Positions 7,695 to 15,798 of a DNA stretch of 16,480 bases are shown here, piece after piece. The notes under the pieces are model-generated. The model was not told the DNA's origin. It did not search any database and saw nothing but the letters and a program-made list of their open reading frames with translations. The stretch covers positions 1 through 16,480 of the forward strand of contig CAYJIA010000047.1 of assembly GCA_964370115.1 (NCBI GenBank). Direction: 5' to 3'. Numbering within the stretch: the first letter of the stretch is position 1; each line of letters starts with the position of its first letter. This DNA comes from SIG603 sp964370115. Its GTDB lineage: Bacteria; Bacillota; Clostridia; Oscillospirales; Acutalibacteraceae. A program made the position numbers and the translations under genes.

Positions 7695-9854
7695 ATGATC
7701 GATTATGCAAAAGCGCTTTCGGCAGAGTTTAAACTGCAAGAATGGCAAATACAAAAACTAATAGAACTTATAGACGAGGGCAACACAATACCCTTTATTG
7801 CAAGGTATAGAAAAGAAGCACACGGCTCTTTAGACGACCAAATGATAAGAGAAATTTCTGAAAGATTACAATACCTTAGAAATCTAGATCAAAGAAAAAC
7901 CGAGGTTTTCGGCCTGATTGAAGCACAAGAGGCTATGACAGACGAAATTGCAAAAAGCTTAGAAAACGCAACTACCATTTCCGAAATTGATGATATATAC
8001 AGACCGTTTAGACCAAAGAGAAAAACAAGGGCATCTGTCGCTAAAGAAAAAGGACTTGAGCCTCTAGCTGTTAAAATCTTGGAACAAAGCACAAAGGAAT
8101 ACCCCATCGACTTGGCGGTAGAGTTTGTGGACGAAGAAAAAGGCGTAAAAGACGAAAACGAGGCGCTACAAGGTGCGCTTGACATCATTGCAGAAACTAT
8201 ATCGGACGACGCTAATATAAGAAAAAGACTTAGATACGTAACCGCGGCTCAAGGCGTCTTAAAGAGCAAGGCTTCAAAAGAAGAAGACTCTGTATACTCT
8301 ATGTACTACGAATTTTCTCAGCCTATTTCAAAAATCACAGGCTATAGAGTCTTGGCAATAGACAGGGGCGAGCGCGAGGGATTCTTAAAAGTTAGCATAG
8401 ACCTAGACATATCAAAAGGTCACAACATACTTCTTACCTCTTATGTAAAAAACGACTCGCCTTGTGGCGAAGCTGTCGGAGAAGCGGCAAAAGATGCATA
8501 TTCAAGGCTTATTTTCCCTGCAATTGAAAGAGAGATAAGAAACAGCCTTACCGAAGAGGCTGCGGAAAGTGCAATAAAAGTTTTTGCGGTAAATCTTAGA
8601 AACCTATTAATGCAGTCTCCCGTTAAAGGCAAAACCGTAATGGGACTTGACCCAGGGTACAGAACCGGTTGTAAAGTCGCAGTTGTAGACGAAACCGGAA
8701 AAGTTTTAGACACTGGAGTTATCTACCCTACCCACGGCGAAAACAAGGTACGCGAGGCAAACGCACTTGTTAAAAACTTTGCAAAAAAACACGGTGTTGA
8801 ACTAATTGCTATCGGCAACGGTACTGCGTCAAAAGAAACCGAGATTTTTGTAGATAACTTGGTAAAAGACGGACTAGACGTAGAGTACACTGTCGTTAAC
8901 GAAGCTGGCGCCTCCGTCTATTCTGCATCAAAACTTGCTGCGGAAGAATATCCTGAATTTGACCTTACGCTTAGAAGTGCTGTGTCAATTGCCCATAGGC
9001 TACAAGACCCACTTGCAGAGCTTGTTAAAATCGACCCAAAAGCGATAGGTGTAGGACAATACCAACACGACATGCCACCAAAACGTATGGACGAGGCATT
9101 GGGCGGTGTTGTAGAAGCCTGTGTTAACTCTGTCGGTGTAGACCTAAACACGGCGTCGCCTTCACTACTTAAAAACATAGCGGGCATAAGTGCCGCAGTT
9201 TCTAAAAACATTATTGCATACAGGCTTGAAAACGGAATGTTCACATCTCGCGCACAGCTTAAAAAAGTCCCTAAACTAGGCCCTAAAGCCTTTGAACAGT
9301 GCGCAGGATTTTTAAGGGTTAGCGAGAGCAAAAACATTTTGGATAACACTGCTGTTCACCCCGAGTCGTATGATAGTGCAAAGAAAATTTTAGAGCTTTG
9401 CGGATATAATCTTAAAAAAGTAACAGCTAGTGGCTTTGCGGACTTAAAGGATAGAGTTTTAGAAAAAGGCGAAGAAAACGTCGCAAACGAAATTGGAATA
9501 GGCATACCTACCCTAAACGATATAGTATTAGAACTTTCAAAGCCTGGAAGAGACCCTAGGGACGAGATTGAAAAAATCATACTAAGAAGTGACATAAAGG
9601 ACATGAAAGACCTTAAAGTCGGCATGGATTTAATGGGCACTGTCAGAAATGTAATAGACTTTGGCGCATTCGTCGACATCGGCGTGCATCAAGACGGACT
9701 TGTGCATATAACTCAAATAAGCAATAAATTTATTAAGCATCCGTCAGACGTGCTAAAAGTCGGAGATATTATAAAAGTTTGGGTTACGGCGGTTGACGTT
9801 CCAAAAAAACGCATTAGCCTTACAATGAAAGAACCAAAACCGGCTACGGAATAA
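7695..9854 (+). CDS. tex: Tex, RNA-binding transcription accessory protein
   Basis: Tex is a conserved cytosolic nucleic-acid-binding protein that affects transcription and RNA handling, related to eukaryotic Spt6. The 719 residues follow the family layout. A helical N-terminal part (1-310) holds FIARYRKEAHGSLDD near 34-48. A YqgF/RNase H-like domain (about 312-440) has GLDPGYRTGCKVAV and IAIGNGTASKETE. Helix-hairpin-helix DNA-binding motifs (about 483-545) include DLNTASPSLL and VPKLGPKAFEQCAGFLR. A C-terminal S1 RNA-binding domain (about 643-712) has GTVRNVIDFGAFVDIG and DGLVHITQIS. The length is normal and no domain is broken. The start is an ATG with a good ribosome binding site at 7-nt spacing. 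The gene is divergent from the HAD gene and is followed after 58 nt by tspO, through a terminator-like hairpin. Confidence 0.97.
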   Translation: MIDYAKALSAEFKLQEWQIQKLIELIDEGNTIPFIARYRKEAHGSLDDQMIREISERLQYLRNLDQRKTEVFGLIEAQEAMTDEIAKSLENATTISEIDDIYRPFRPKRKTRASVAKEKGLEPLAVKILEQSTKEYPIDLAVEFVDEEKGVKDENEALQGALDIIAETISDDANIRKRLRYVTAAQGVLKSKASKEEDSVYSMYYEFSQPISKITGYRVLAIDRGEREGFLKVSIDLDISKGHNILLTSYVKNDSPCGEAVGEAAKDAYSRLIFPAIEREIRNSLTEEAAESAIKVFAVNLRNLLMQSPVKGKTVMGLDPGYRTGCKVAVVDETGKVLDTGVIYPTHGENKVREANALVKNFAKKHGVELIAIGNGTASKETEIFVDNLVKDGLDVEYTVVNEAGASVYSASKLAAEEYPEFDLTLRSAVSIAHRLQDPLAELVKIDPKAIGVGQYQHDMPPKRMDEALGGVVEACVNSVGVDLNTASPSLLKNIAGISAAVSKNIIAYRLENGMFTSRAQLKKVPKLGPKAFEQCAGFLRVSESKNILDNTAVHPESYDSAKKILELCGYNLKKVTASGFADLKDRVLEKGEENVANEIGIGIPTLNDIVLELSKPGRDPRDEIEKIILRSDIKDMKDLKVGMDLMGTVRNVIDFGAFVDIGVHQDGLVHITQISNKFIKHPSDVLKVGDIIKVWVTAVDVPKKRISLTMKEPKPATE

Positions 9855-9867
9855 TTATTAACACATA

Positions 9868-9909
9868 AAAACGCCTCCTACCGCATACAATACGGCTAGG
9901 AGGTGTTTT
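9868..9909 (+). terminator. Terminator-like hairpin that also contains the tspO Shine-Dalgarno sequence
   Basis: AAAACGCCTCCTA (9868-9880) pairs along 13 positions with TAGGAGGTGTTTT (9897-9909), with one G-T pair. CCG (9881-9883) pairs with CGG (9893-9895) across a bulged C, and the loop is CATACAATA. The tspO ribosome binding site AGGAGGTG (9898-9905) lies wholly in the 3' arm, and the tspO ATG is at 9913. The structure can end tex transcripts, and in any transcript reading through it would hide the ribosome binding site. Confidence 0.8.
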
Positions 9910-9912
9910 CTT

Positions 9913-10398
9913 ATGAAGAATAAACTATCAACAATCAACTGGGCTTTACTTGCAATTTGCATCGCCATACCTTTGGCTGTCGGCTTTGTCTCGGGATTTA
10001 TCTCGGGGGACAGCATGGAGAGTTTCAACGCCCTACAAAAACCGCCACTTTCCCCGCCTGACTGGATTTTCCCAGTGGTGTGGAGTATACTTTATATTTT
10101 AATGGGTATATCGTCGTATCTTATTCTTGTCGCCGATGTCCCAAAAGAGCAAAAGCAGTCTGCGCTTAAAACCTATGTCGCACAGCTAGTTTTAAACTTT
10201 TCATGGTCCATAATATTCTTTAATTTTTCGCTTTATTATGCGGCGTTTGTCTGGATACTTGTACTTATAACACTCGTAATTATACTAATAATCCAAGCTA
10301 GCCCAATATCAAAGCTTGCCTCATATCTTTTAATTCCTTATCTTTTATGGCTATGTTTTGCGGCATATTTGAACTTAGGCATAGCTTTAATTAATTAA
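9913..10398 (+). CDS. tspO: TspO/MBR family membrane protein
   Basis: TspO (tryptophan-rich sensory protein) is a five-helix membrane protein that binds tetrapyrroles and related ligands and is linked to stress responses. The 161-residue product has five hydrophobic segments (about 8-30, 52-74, 87-107, 110-129 and 134-159). Family signatures are KPPLSPPDWIFPVVWSILY (43-61), NFSWSIIFF (95-103) and LLIPYLLWLCFAAYLNL (139-155). It has six tryptophans: 10, 51, 57, 98, 114 and 146. The start is an ATG with AGGAGGTG 7 nt upstream, but that site sits in a strong hairpin (9868-9909). Translation may therefore depend on opening that hairpin. No separate promoter was found between the hairpin and the ATG, nor is there room for one. 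A terminator follows at 10414. Confidence 0.95.
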   Translation: MKNKLSTINWALLAICIAIPLAVGFVSGFISGDSMESFNALQKPPLSPPDWIFPVVWSILYILMGISSYLILVADVPKEQKQSALKTYVAQLVLNFSWSIIFFNFSLYYAAFVWILVLITLVIILIIQASPISKLASYLLIPYLLWLCFAAYLNLGIALIN

Positions 10399-10413
10399 AA
10401 AATTTTTAAAAAG

Positions 10414-10450
10414 AATCGGCAGGAGAAAAACTCCTACCGATTTTGTGTTT
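10414..10450. terminator. Bidirectional terminator between the convergent tspO and helicase genes
   Basis: AATCGG-C-AGGAG (10414-10425) pairs with CTCCT-A-CCGATT (10431-10442) around an AAAAA loop, with one mismatch. TTTTGTGTTTT follows on the plus strand. Read on the minus strand the stem is followed by a long T-rich run (TTCTTTTTAAAAATTTTTT), so it should also end the helicase transcript. Confidence 0.88.
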
Positions 10451-10476
10451 TACAAAAAGATACTTCTAAATTTTTG

Positions 10477-12300
10477 TTATTTTCTTTTCTTTTTAGCAAG
10501 TTTTGAGTAATCTTTTTCTCCACCTTGTTTTGAGTGTGAAGCTTTACCATTTGATTTACTATGTGATTTACCGTGTCTTGACGAATTTTTTCTATCGCCA
10601 TGACCTTTTCTGTCGCCAGAGCTTCTTCTGTCTCCCGAGCGTTTTGTGTCGCCAGAATTTTTCACTTTTTTAAGCTCTTTGATATGCGATGCAGTTACAG
10701 GTTTTCCGCAAATCTTAATCCCTCTTAACTCTTGTAGGATATCATGAATCATATCTGTCGGAACCGATACCATTGAGTAATCTTGTTCTATAATAATTTT
10801 ACCTATATCTCTTGATGACATTCCTGTTTGCTCTGTCACAGCACCAACTATGTGGTTTGGTTTACAACGTGAGCTTGAACCTATGTCTAAAACCATGGTA
10901 CTAAACGCGCTGTTATCATAACCCTCTGATTTAGAAGGTTTTCTCTTGCCCTCGTCTGATTTTCTTTCGTTTCTTTCAAACTTAGGAACATTCACAAGGC
11001 TACTTGTGCTTTTTTCAAAAGCCATTCCAGAAAGAGCAATAGCTATTTGTTCTAGGTTATAGCCATAACCCACAAGTGTGTCTACAAGCATTTTTTGTGC
11101 AGGCGTAGTCTTACCTTTTTCAAGCACGTCACATATTTTTTTGACATTGCTTTCGATTTCGCCCATTTGTATGCTCTCTACTGTAGGCACAGGAATTTCT
11201 GTTATATCTGATTGTAGTTTTCTTGCAAGTGCTTTTACGTCTGCAACTTGTCTTCTGCCACAACATAGAGTAACCGCAGTACCGGTTCTTCCTGCTCTTC
11301 CTGTTCTTCCTATACGGTGAACATAGTACTCTGACATTTTTGGAATATCGTAGTTAAATACATAGTCGATATCGCTTACGTCTATACCACGTGCAGCTAC
11401 GTCTGTCGCAATTAAAACCTCGGTTTTACCGCTTTTAAAATCGGCCATAACTATGGTTCTTTGTCTTTGCTTCATGTCGCCATGAAGACCTTTTGCACTA
11501 AGACCTATTTCAGAAAGAGTGTCGACAAGCTCGTCTACCATGCTCTTTGTGTTTGCAAAAATGATTGAGTGAACTGGTTTGTAGTAAAACATTAAAAGTT
11601 TTAGTACATTTGTTTTTTGAGCCTTAGGCACGTCTAAATAAAGCTGAGTAATTTCTTTTAGCGTAGTGTTACCACCTGAAAGATTTACTCTTTTCGCATT
11701 TTTTTGGAACTGGTGAGTTATGTCTAAAATTGCTTTTGGTACCGTTGCAGAAAACAACAAAGTTTGTCTTTCACTAGGTGTGTCTTTTAAAATAGTTTCA
11801 ATATCCTCTTTAAAGCCCATGTTAAGCATTTCGTCGGCTTCGTCCAAGATTATCATTTTTAAATTTTCGATATTTAAAGTACCACGGCTCATGTGGTCCA
11901 TGGTTCTGCCTGGTGTACCTATTACAAAGTTAGCTTTTTTAAGAGCTCTAAACTGAGTATTATAGTCGGCGCCACCAAAAATTTCGGCAACTTTTATATG
12001 TGGCATATATCTTGTAAGCTTTCTTACCTCTTCTGCACATTGAAGCGCAAGCTCTCTTGTAGGTAAAAGTATAAGCACTTGTACGCTGTGCACACCTTTT
12101 TCAATACTCTCAACAGCAGGAATTGAAAACGCCATCGTTTTTCCTGTTCCTGTTTGTGATTGTGCCAATATGTCTACACCCTCACGTATAATGGGTATAG
12201 CCTGTGCCTGAACTGCTGTAGCAGTTGTAAAGCCCATTTTGTCTATGGCTCTTTGCATCGGTTCAACTAATGATAGTTCTTTAAATGTAGTAGTCGTCAT
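10477..12300 (-). CDS. DEAD-box RNA helicase with DbpA-type RNA-binding domain (CsdA/DeaD/CshA-like)
   Basis: This ATP-dependent RNA helicase is 607 residues long. Its conserved core has the Q motif region (about 6-32), Walker A AQSQTGTGKT (46-55), PTRELA (80-85), GTPGR (128-132), DEAD (153-156), SAT (184-186), ATDVAARGID (298-307) and HRIGRTGR (328-335). Residues about 465-545 match the DbpA/CsdA-type RNA-binding domain (GSSSRCKPNHIVGAV and the following SSRDIGKI). The basic tail (546-607) has four imperfect SGDR-like repeats, then Ser/His/Lys-rich sequence and a final KKKRK. Such proteins act in ribosome assembly, RNA decay and cold adaptation. The start is an ATG with AAGGAG 4 nt upstream, a short spacing. 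Transcription appears to start near 12382, and the leader holds a terminator-like hairpin (12333-12363). The gene is separated from upstream genes by its own terminator and promoter. Confidence 0.95.
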   Translation of the reverse strand: MTTTTFKELSLVEPMQRAIDKMGFTTATAVQAQAIPIIREGVDILAQSQTGTGKTMAFSIPAVESIEKGVHSVQVLILLPTRELALQCAEEVRKLTRYMPHIKVAEIFGGADYNTQFRALKKANFVIGTPGRTMDHMSRGTLNIENLKMIILDEADEMLNMGFKEDIETILKDTPSERQTLLFSATVPKAILDITHQFQKNAKRVNLSGGNTTLKEITQLYLDVPKAQKTNVLKLLMFYYKPVHSIIFANTKSMVDELVDTLSEIGLSAKGLHGDMKQRQRTIVMADFKSGKTEVLIATDVAARGIDVSDIDYVFNYDIPKMSEYYVHRIGRTGRAGRTGTAVTLCCGRRQVADVKALARKLQSDITEIPVPTVESIQMGEIESNVKKICDVLEKGKTTPAQKMLVDTLVGYGYNLEQIAIALSGMAFEKSTSSLVNVPKFERNERKSDEGKRKPSKSEGYDNSAFSTMVLDIGSSSRCKPNHIVGAVTEQTGMSSRDIGKIIIEQDYSMVSVPTDMIHDILQELRGIKICGKPVTASHIKELKKVKNSGDTKRSGDRRSSGDRKGHGDRKNSSRHGKSHSKSNGKASHSKQGGEKDYSKLAKKKRK

Positions 12301-12330
12301 AATTCTCCTTAAAATTTTGTTATAGGCATA

Positions 12331-12363
12331 ATAAAAAGGCGGATGTCAAACATCTCACCTTTT
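12331..12363 (-). terminator. Terminator-like hairpin inside the helicase leader (possible attenuator)
   Basis: On the minus strand AAAAGGTG-A-GATGT (12363-12350) pairs with ACATC-CGCCTTTT (12346-12334) around a TTG loop, with one bulged A and one G-T pair. It is followed by TTTTTAT. It begins only about 20 nt after the predicted transcription start and ends about 30 nt before the helicase start. The upstream gene has its own terminator at 12421-12465, so this second one most likely acts on the helicase transcript itself. Confidence 0.75.
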
Positions 12364-12388
12364 GCCGTGTCAGATTAATTTATAACTC

Positions 12389-12417
12389 ATTATACCATGA
12401 ACGCTTCATAAAATCAA
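12389..12417 (-). promoter_or_regulatory. Sigma-A promoter of the DEAD-box helicase gene
   Basis: On the minus strand TTGATT (12417-12412) and a perfect TATAAT (12394-12389) are separated by 17 bp. The predicted start near 12382 gives an 80-nt leader. Confidence 0.75.
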
Positions 12418-12420
12418 TAA

Positions 12421-12465
12421 ATCAAAAAGCCAAAATATCACCCAACATTGCGTAATATTTTAGCT
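12421..12465 (-). terminator. Intrinsic terminator of the transglutaminase lipoprotein gene
   Basis: On the minus strand AGCTAAAATATTAC (12465-12452) pairs over 14 positions, two of them G-T, with GTGATATTTTGGCT (12441-12428). A 10-nt loop separates the arms and TTTTTGATTT follows. It lies 13 nt past the stop codon of the lipoprotein gene. Confidence 0.88.
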
Positions 12466-12477
12466 TTAATTCATATT

Positions 12478-13620
12478 TTATTCTTTATATGCGTGTTTTG
12501 TAGCCGTCGCCTCGGGAAAATTTTCCATTTCCCAGAAGTGGTCTCTATTTGCTATAAATTCCGATGTGACATTAAAATATGTGTGTACGCCGTCGCCTCC
12601 TACGGGATCGTCCCATGTGACATCTACAAAATACCACTCGCCATCAAGTTTTACCATATTCCACGCGTGGTCTTCTGTTCCACCATGTGAATTGCCGTTA
12701 ACGCTTAAACACTCAATTTCAAGCATGTCCATGAAAAGCTGGAATGTAGAGGTATATCCCGTACAAATCGCGTATCCATATACAAGTGTTCCATAAGGAT
12801 TATCGTGCTCTGGGCTTAATACCGCATTTGGGTCAGTGCTTAGCTCTCCCGGGTCGTATTGAGTATTATCAATTATCCAGTCATGTATTATAAGCTCTTT
12901 TTCATATTCGGTCATATCATCGCTTATATTTTCACTTATAACCGATACCACTATGTCATATACTTCCTTATCCTTTGGCATAAGGCTGTCATCGTCGCTA
13001 TTTTTATATGCGTTTATTACATTTTCGCTGTTAAACTCGTCCTGCGCTACGACAGGTGTTTCGGAGGAGCTTTCATCCGCCACGCTTTCACTAGCCTTAG
13101 TTGTCGGCTCAGAAATTTCAGGCTCATATCCCATTGCCATAGAGACAAACAACTCTGTCGTGTCCTGTGCGCTTTCGCAAATAATTAGCACAACTAAATT
13201 ATCCACCGCGATAACTGTGCCATTTTCTATTATGTCTTCTTGCTCAGGCGAATAGCCCGCAAAAGTTCCTTGCCTTACATCTTTATATTCTTCTAGCGCT
13301 TTTTTTACCATAAGTACATCGTCTTCGCTTTCGCACTCAAACACGGCTATTTCACTTGCCTGCGTACTGTCTTTTGGGTAATAAACCACTGCACTTATCG
13401 GCGTGTAATCCTCGCTAAAATAATTTCCAATGTAGGGCTCAAAGTTTTCATCACTGCTTAAAAGCTCTTGCATTTCGGGCAAATTTTCATTTTCGGCTAC
13501 AATTATTTCCCCTATTTGCTCTACTGAATTTACACTAATTACAGGCAAAGAACTAGTACCACAAGCAGAAAAAATTATAGACATCACAAATATTAAACTT
13601 ATTAAACTTATTTTTTTCAT
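12478..13620 (-). CDS. Lipoprotein with DUF4358-like and transglutaminase-like domains
   Basis: From the ATG at 13620 the product has 380 residues. A lipoprotein signal ends in FSAC with Cys20, so the protein should be anchored outside the membrane. Residues about 35-160 resemble DUF4358: the typical EIAVFECESEDD and ALEEYKDVR segments, a 'GYSPEQED' turn, then a hydrophobic VVLIICE strand. A Ser/Thr/Glu-rich linker (about 168-200) leads to a transglutaminase-like domain (about 215-360). Its catalytic triad is Cys286 (AICTGY), His318 (EDHAWN) and Asp333 (FVDVTWDD). The triad is intact, so peptidase or transferase activity on extracellular peptides is possible; the substrate is unknown. A TTG codon precedes the ATG but would crowd the GAGGTG ribosome binding site. 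The gene starts 10 nt after the alpha/beta hydrolase stop, so the two are co-transcribed. A strong terminator follows. Confidence 0.88.
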   Translation of the reverse strand: MKKISLISLIFVMSIIFSACGTSSLPVISVNSVEQIGEIIVAENENLPEMQELLSSDENFEPYIGNYFSEDYTPISAVVYYPKDSTQASEIAVFECESEDDVLMVKKALEEYKDVRQGTFAGYSPEQEDIIENGTVIAVDNLVVLIICESAQDTTELFVSMAMGYEPEISEPTTKASESVADESSSETPVVAQDEFNSENVINAYKNSDDDSLMPKDKEVYDIVVSVISENISDDMTEYEKELIIHDWIIDNTQYDPGELSTDPNAVLSPEHDNPYGTLVYGYAICTGYTSTFQLFMDMLEIECLSVNGNSHGGTEDHAWNMVKLDGEWYFVDVTWDDPVGGDGVHTYFNVTSEFIANRDHFWEMENFPEATATKHAYKE

Positions 13621-13630
13621 CAAGCACCTC

Positions 13631-14353
13631 TTAATCCTTTATAAACTCGGCTATCGCCTCTACCGTAATATCTTGTTGTTCTTCTGCACTAATTGTAGCG
13701 TCTGGGTCACCAAGCTGCTTTCCGTAATTTCCAAACTGTGCGTGATTTCCACCATCTATTATAACAATATTATCTGTATAGTCAATGCGGTTTTCAAGTT
13801 CAGCGTTAAACGTTCCATAAATCGTCAAAGATTTTTCCGTAGGATAGTCGCCATATACATATGCGCCCATGACCACTAACCCCTCAAATAGCTCCTCATT
13901 GTCAGACGCAAAGTCGCTTGCCATTGAGGCACCTAGAGAATGTCCACCTATATACCAGTTTTCGATTTCGGGCAATGTTTCTATCGCATCTTTTGCACCA
14001 TCTATGTCAAAAATAGCAAAACCCAGTGGCATTTCGACTAAAACGCAAGTCATTCCTGTCTGCTTTGTAATTTTGTCGAGCAATGGTAAATATGCCTCGG
14101 CCTCTACGTTTGCGCCAGGGTAAAATATAAATCCCGTGTCGCTTGCAGTCTCAGGGCGTACTATCGTCAAATTGTCTTCCACGCTCACATAATCTTTTTC
14201 AAGCACAGAAAGTGCAGTGCTGTCAGCACGGTAAGGGTTTAGCGCCCATATAACAAAGGCTATACATAAAACAAAAATTACAGCAAGCGTAATAAGTAGT
14301 ATACGCTGCCATAATTTTAGTTTTTTTGTTTTCTTCTTATCAATATTAGCCAT
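13631..14353 (-). CDS. Membrane-anchored alpha/beta hydrolase
   Basis: From the ATG at 14353 (GGAGG ribosome binding site, 5-nt spacing) the product has 240 residues. It has a basic N-terminus, one transmembrane helix (about 16-37) and an external hydrolase domain. Seen motifs are FIFYPGANVEAEAY (75-88), the nucleophile elbow GHSLG with Ser139, and GGNHAQFGNYG with His204. These fit the alpha/beta hydrolase family often annotated next to envelope genes in Firmicutes. At the position where relatives usually carry the acid (GT/S-x-D-G after a beta strand), this protein has IYGTFNAEL with Asn183. The acid may be missing or supplied by another residue. A longer frame to 14425 would need a start overlapping the MATE gene end and lacks a ribosome binding site. 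It lies 72 nt after the MATE gene. A TAACTA-N9-TAGTTA inverted repeat (14373-14393) sits in that gap. The substrate is unknown. Confidence 0.85.
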   Translation of the reverse strand: MANIDKKKTKKLKLWQRILLITLAVIFVLCIAFVIWALNPYRADSTALSVLEKDYVSVEDNLTIVRPETASDTGFIFYPGANVEAEAYLPLLDKITKQTGMTCVLVEMPLGFAIFDIDGAKDAIETLPEIENWYIGGHSLGASMASDFASDNEELFEGLVVMGAYVYGDYPTEKSLTIYGTFNAELENRIDYTDNIVIIDGGNHAQFGNYGKQLGDPDATISAEEQQDITVEAIAEFIKD

Positions 14354-14425
14354 AACTTCCTCCAAACTTCGATAACTAATAATAACATAGTTAAAATGAC
14401 AAAGTAAGGGGAATTTTGTAAACAT

Positions 14426-15778
14426 TTAAGCTAAAGTTTTAGATTTAAACATTTTTCTTGACATGATAATGTAAAGCACTAGAACAAGTATAAACGAGCC
14501 TACGTCTGCAGCAGGCTGTGCCCACACAAGACCATTTATTCCAAGTGTCGCACCTAAAATAAATAAACAAGGTATATAGATAAGTCCTTGACGGCTTACA
14601 TTGACGATAAGCGAAAATCCTGCCGCACCTGCCGCTTGAAGTGCATTCATCAGCACATAAAACATACCAAAAAGCACACTAGTTGTAAGGAAGGTACTTG
14701 AAAACGATACGGCGTAGTCATAAGAGGCAGCGTCGGTTAAGAACATACTCACTAGCGGATTTAAACCAAGGTAACAAGATAGCGTCATAACGGCACTCAA
14801 ACCAAATGCAAATATCATTGAAAATTTTAGTATAGATTTATATCGTTTAAAATCTTTTGCTCCCACACAGTATCCTAAAAGAGGTTGAATTCCTTGTCCA
14901 AGACCTATGCAAAGCATACCTGTTATCATGGTTATTTTTCCTGCAACACCTATAGCAGCAAGTGCCAAATCTCCGTATTTTGACATTTCACTATTGATTA
15001 ATATTTGTGACACTGTCATTAAAAGCGAGCCTAAGGAAGCTGGAATGCCTATAATAAGTACATTTTTACAAACATTATTTTTTAGAGTAAAATCTTTTAT
15101 TTTTGCACTGAGCAGGCTTTTTCCTTTTAATAGATAGAAAATATAGTATAGCGCACCTATAAGCTGACCTACTGCTGTGGCTACTGCCGCACCTGTTACG
15201 CCCATGTCAAAGAACAATATTAAAACAGGGTCTAAAACTATATTTATCAAATTGCCAAGCATCATTCCTATCATTGCTTTACCAGCCTGACCTTCTGCTC
15301 TTAGCAGGCTTGAAAGGCAAGTAGAAAACATTAAAAACGGTCCTGCAAGACATATGATTTGAAGGTAACTTTTCACCATATCCCAAATATCTGCACTAGT
15401 GCCTATTAAAGTCATCACTTGATCCATAAATAAAAATATGAATAGGGATATGAGTATACCGATTATTACACAGCTCCAAATGCTAAAAGCCGAAACTTTT
15501 TTTGCGTATGCACTGTCACCTTTTCCAAGGCTTCTTGAGACAACTGATGTCGAGCCTATACCAAAAATATTTCCTATAGACATAAATATCAAAAACACCG
15601 GTGTGGCAAGTGCCACTGCCGCAACTTTAAGCGGGTCTCCTGTTTGTCCTACAAAAAACAAGTCTGCTATGTTATAAATCAGCACCATTATCATGGCAAG
15701 CATGGCGGGTATCGCATTATTTAGTACTAGCTTTCCCACAGGCATGCTCTTAATTTGTTCTAAACGATCTGCATTCAT
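14426..15778 (-). CDS. MATE family multidrug efflux transporter (MepA-like)
   Basis: MATE transporters export cationic drugs or metabolites in exchange for Na+ or H+. The 450-residue protein has the family length and about twelve hydrophobic helices. It opens with a NAIPAMLAMIMVLIYNIADLFFVGQTGD stretch (split here as NAIPAMLAMI, then YNIADLFFVG), and continues with the typical STSVVSRSLGKGD, SSLLRAEGQAGKAM and GLGQGIQPLLGY segments. These place it with the MepA/DinF-related branch. The start is an ATG with AAAGGAGA just upstream. It follows the marR gene by 65 nt. The gap contains a palindrome with the same core as the one over the marR promoter, so repression by that MarR protein is likely. 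The gene has no frameshift or missing helix. The exported compound is unknown. Confidence 0.95.
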   Translation of the reverse strand: MNADRLEQIKSMPVGKLVLNNAIPAMLAMIMVLIYNIADLFFVGQTGDPLKVAAVALATPVFLIFMSIGNIFGIGSTSVVSRSLGKGDSAYAKKVSAFSIWSCVIIGILISLFIFLFMDQVMTLIGTSADIWDMVKSYLQIICLAGPFLMFSTCLSSLLRAEGQAGKAMIGMMLGNLINIVLDPVLILFFDMGVTGAAVATAVGQLIGALYYIFYLLKGKSLLSAKIKDFTLKNNVCKNVLIIGIPASLGSLLMTVSQILINSEMSKYGDLALAAIGVAGKITMITGMLCIGLGQGIQPLLGYCVGAKDFKRYKSILKFSMIFAFGLSAVMTLSCYLGLNPLVSMFLTDAASYDYAVSFSSTFLTTSVLFGMFYVLMNALQAAGAAGFSLIVNVSRQGLIYIPCLFILGATLGINGLVWAQPAADVGSFILVLVLYIIMSRKMFKSKTLA

Positions 15779-15798
15779 TTTATTTCTCCTTTAAATAT

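Noticed and set aside
8441..9679. Minus-strand open frames within tex
   Set aside because: They are shadows of a well-conserved coding region, without ribosome binding sites or motifs.
9793..9826. Promoter for tspO inside the tex 3' end (TTGACG and TACAAT)
   Set aside because: The spacing is 22 bp, too long for a sigma-A promoter.
10480..10700. Short DNA repeats at the helicase 3' end as a repeat element
   Set aside because: They encode the low-complexity SGDR-type basic tail of the helicase, which is common in this family.
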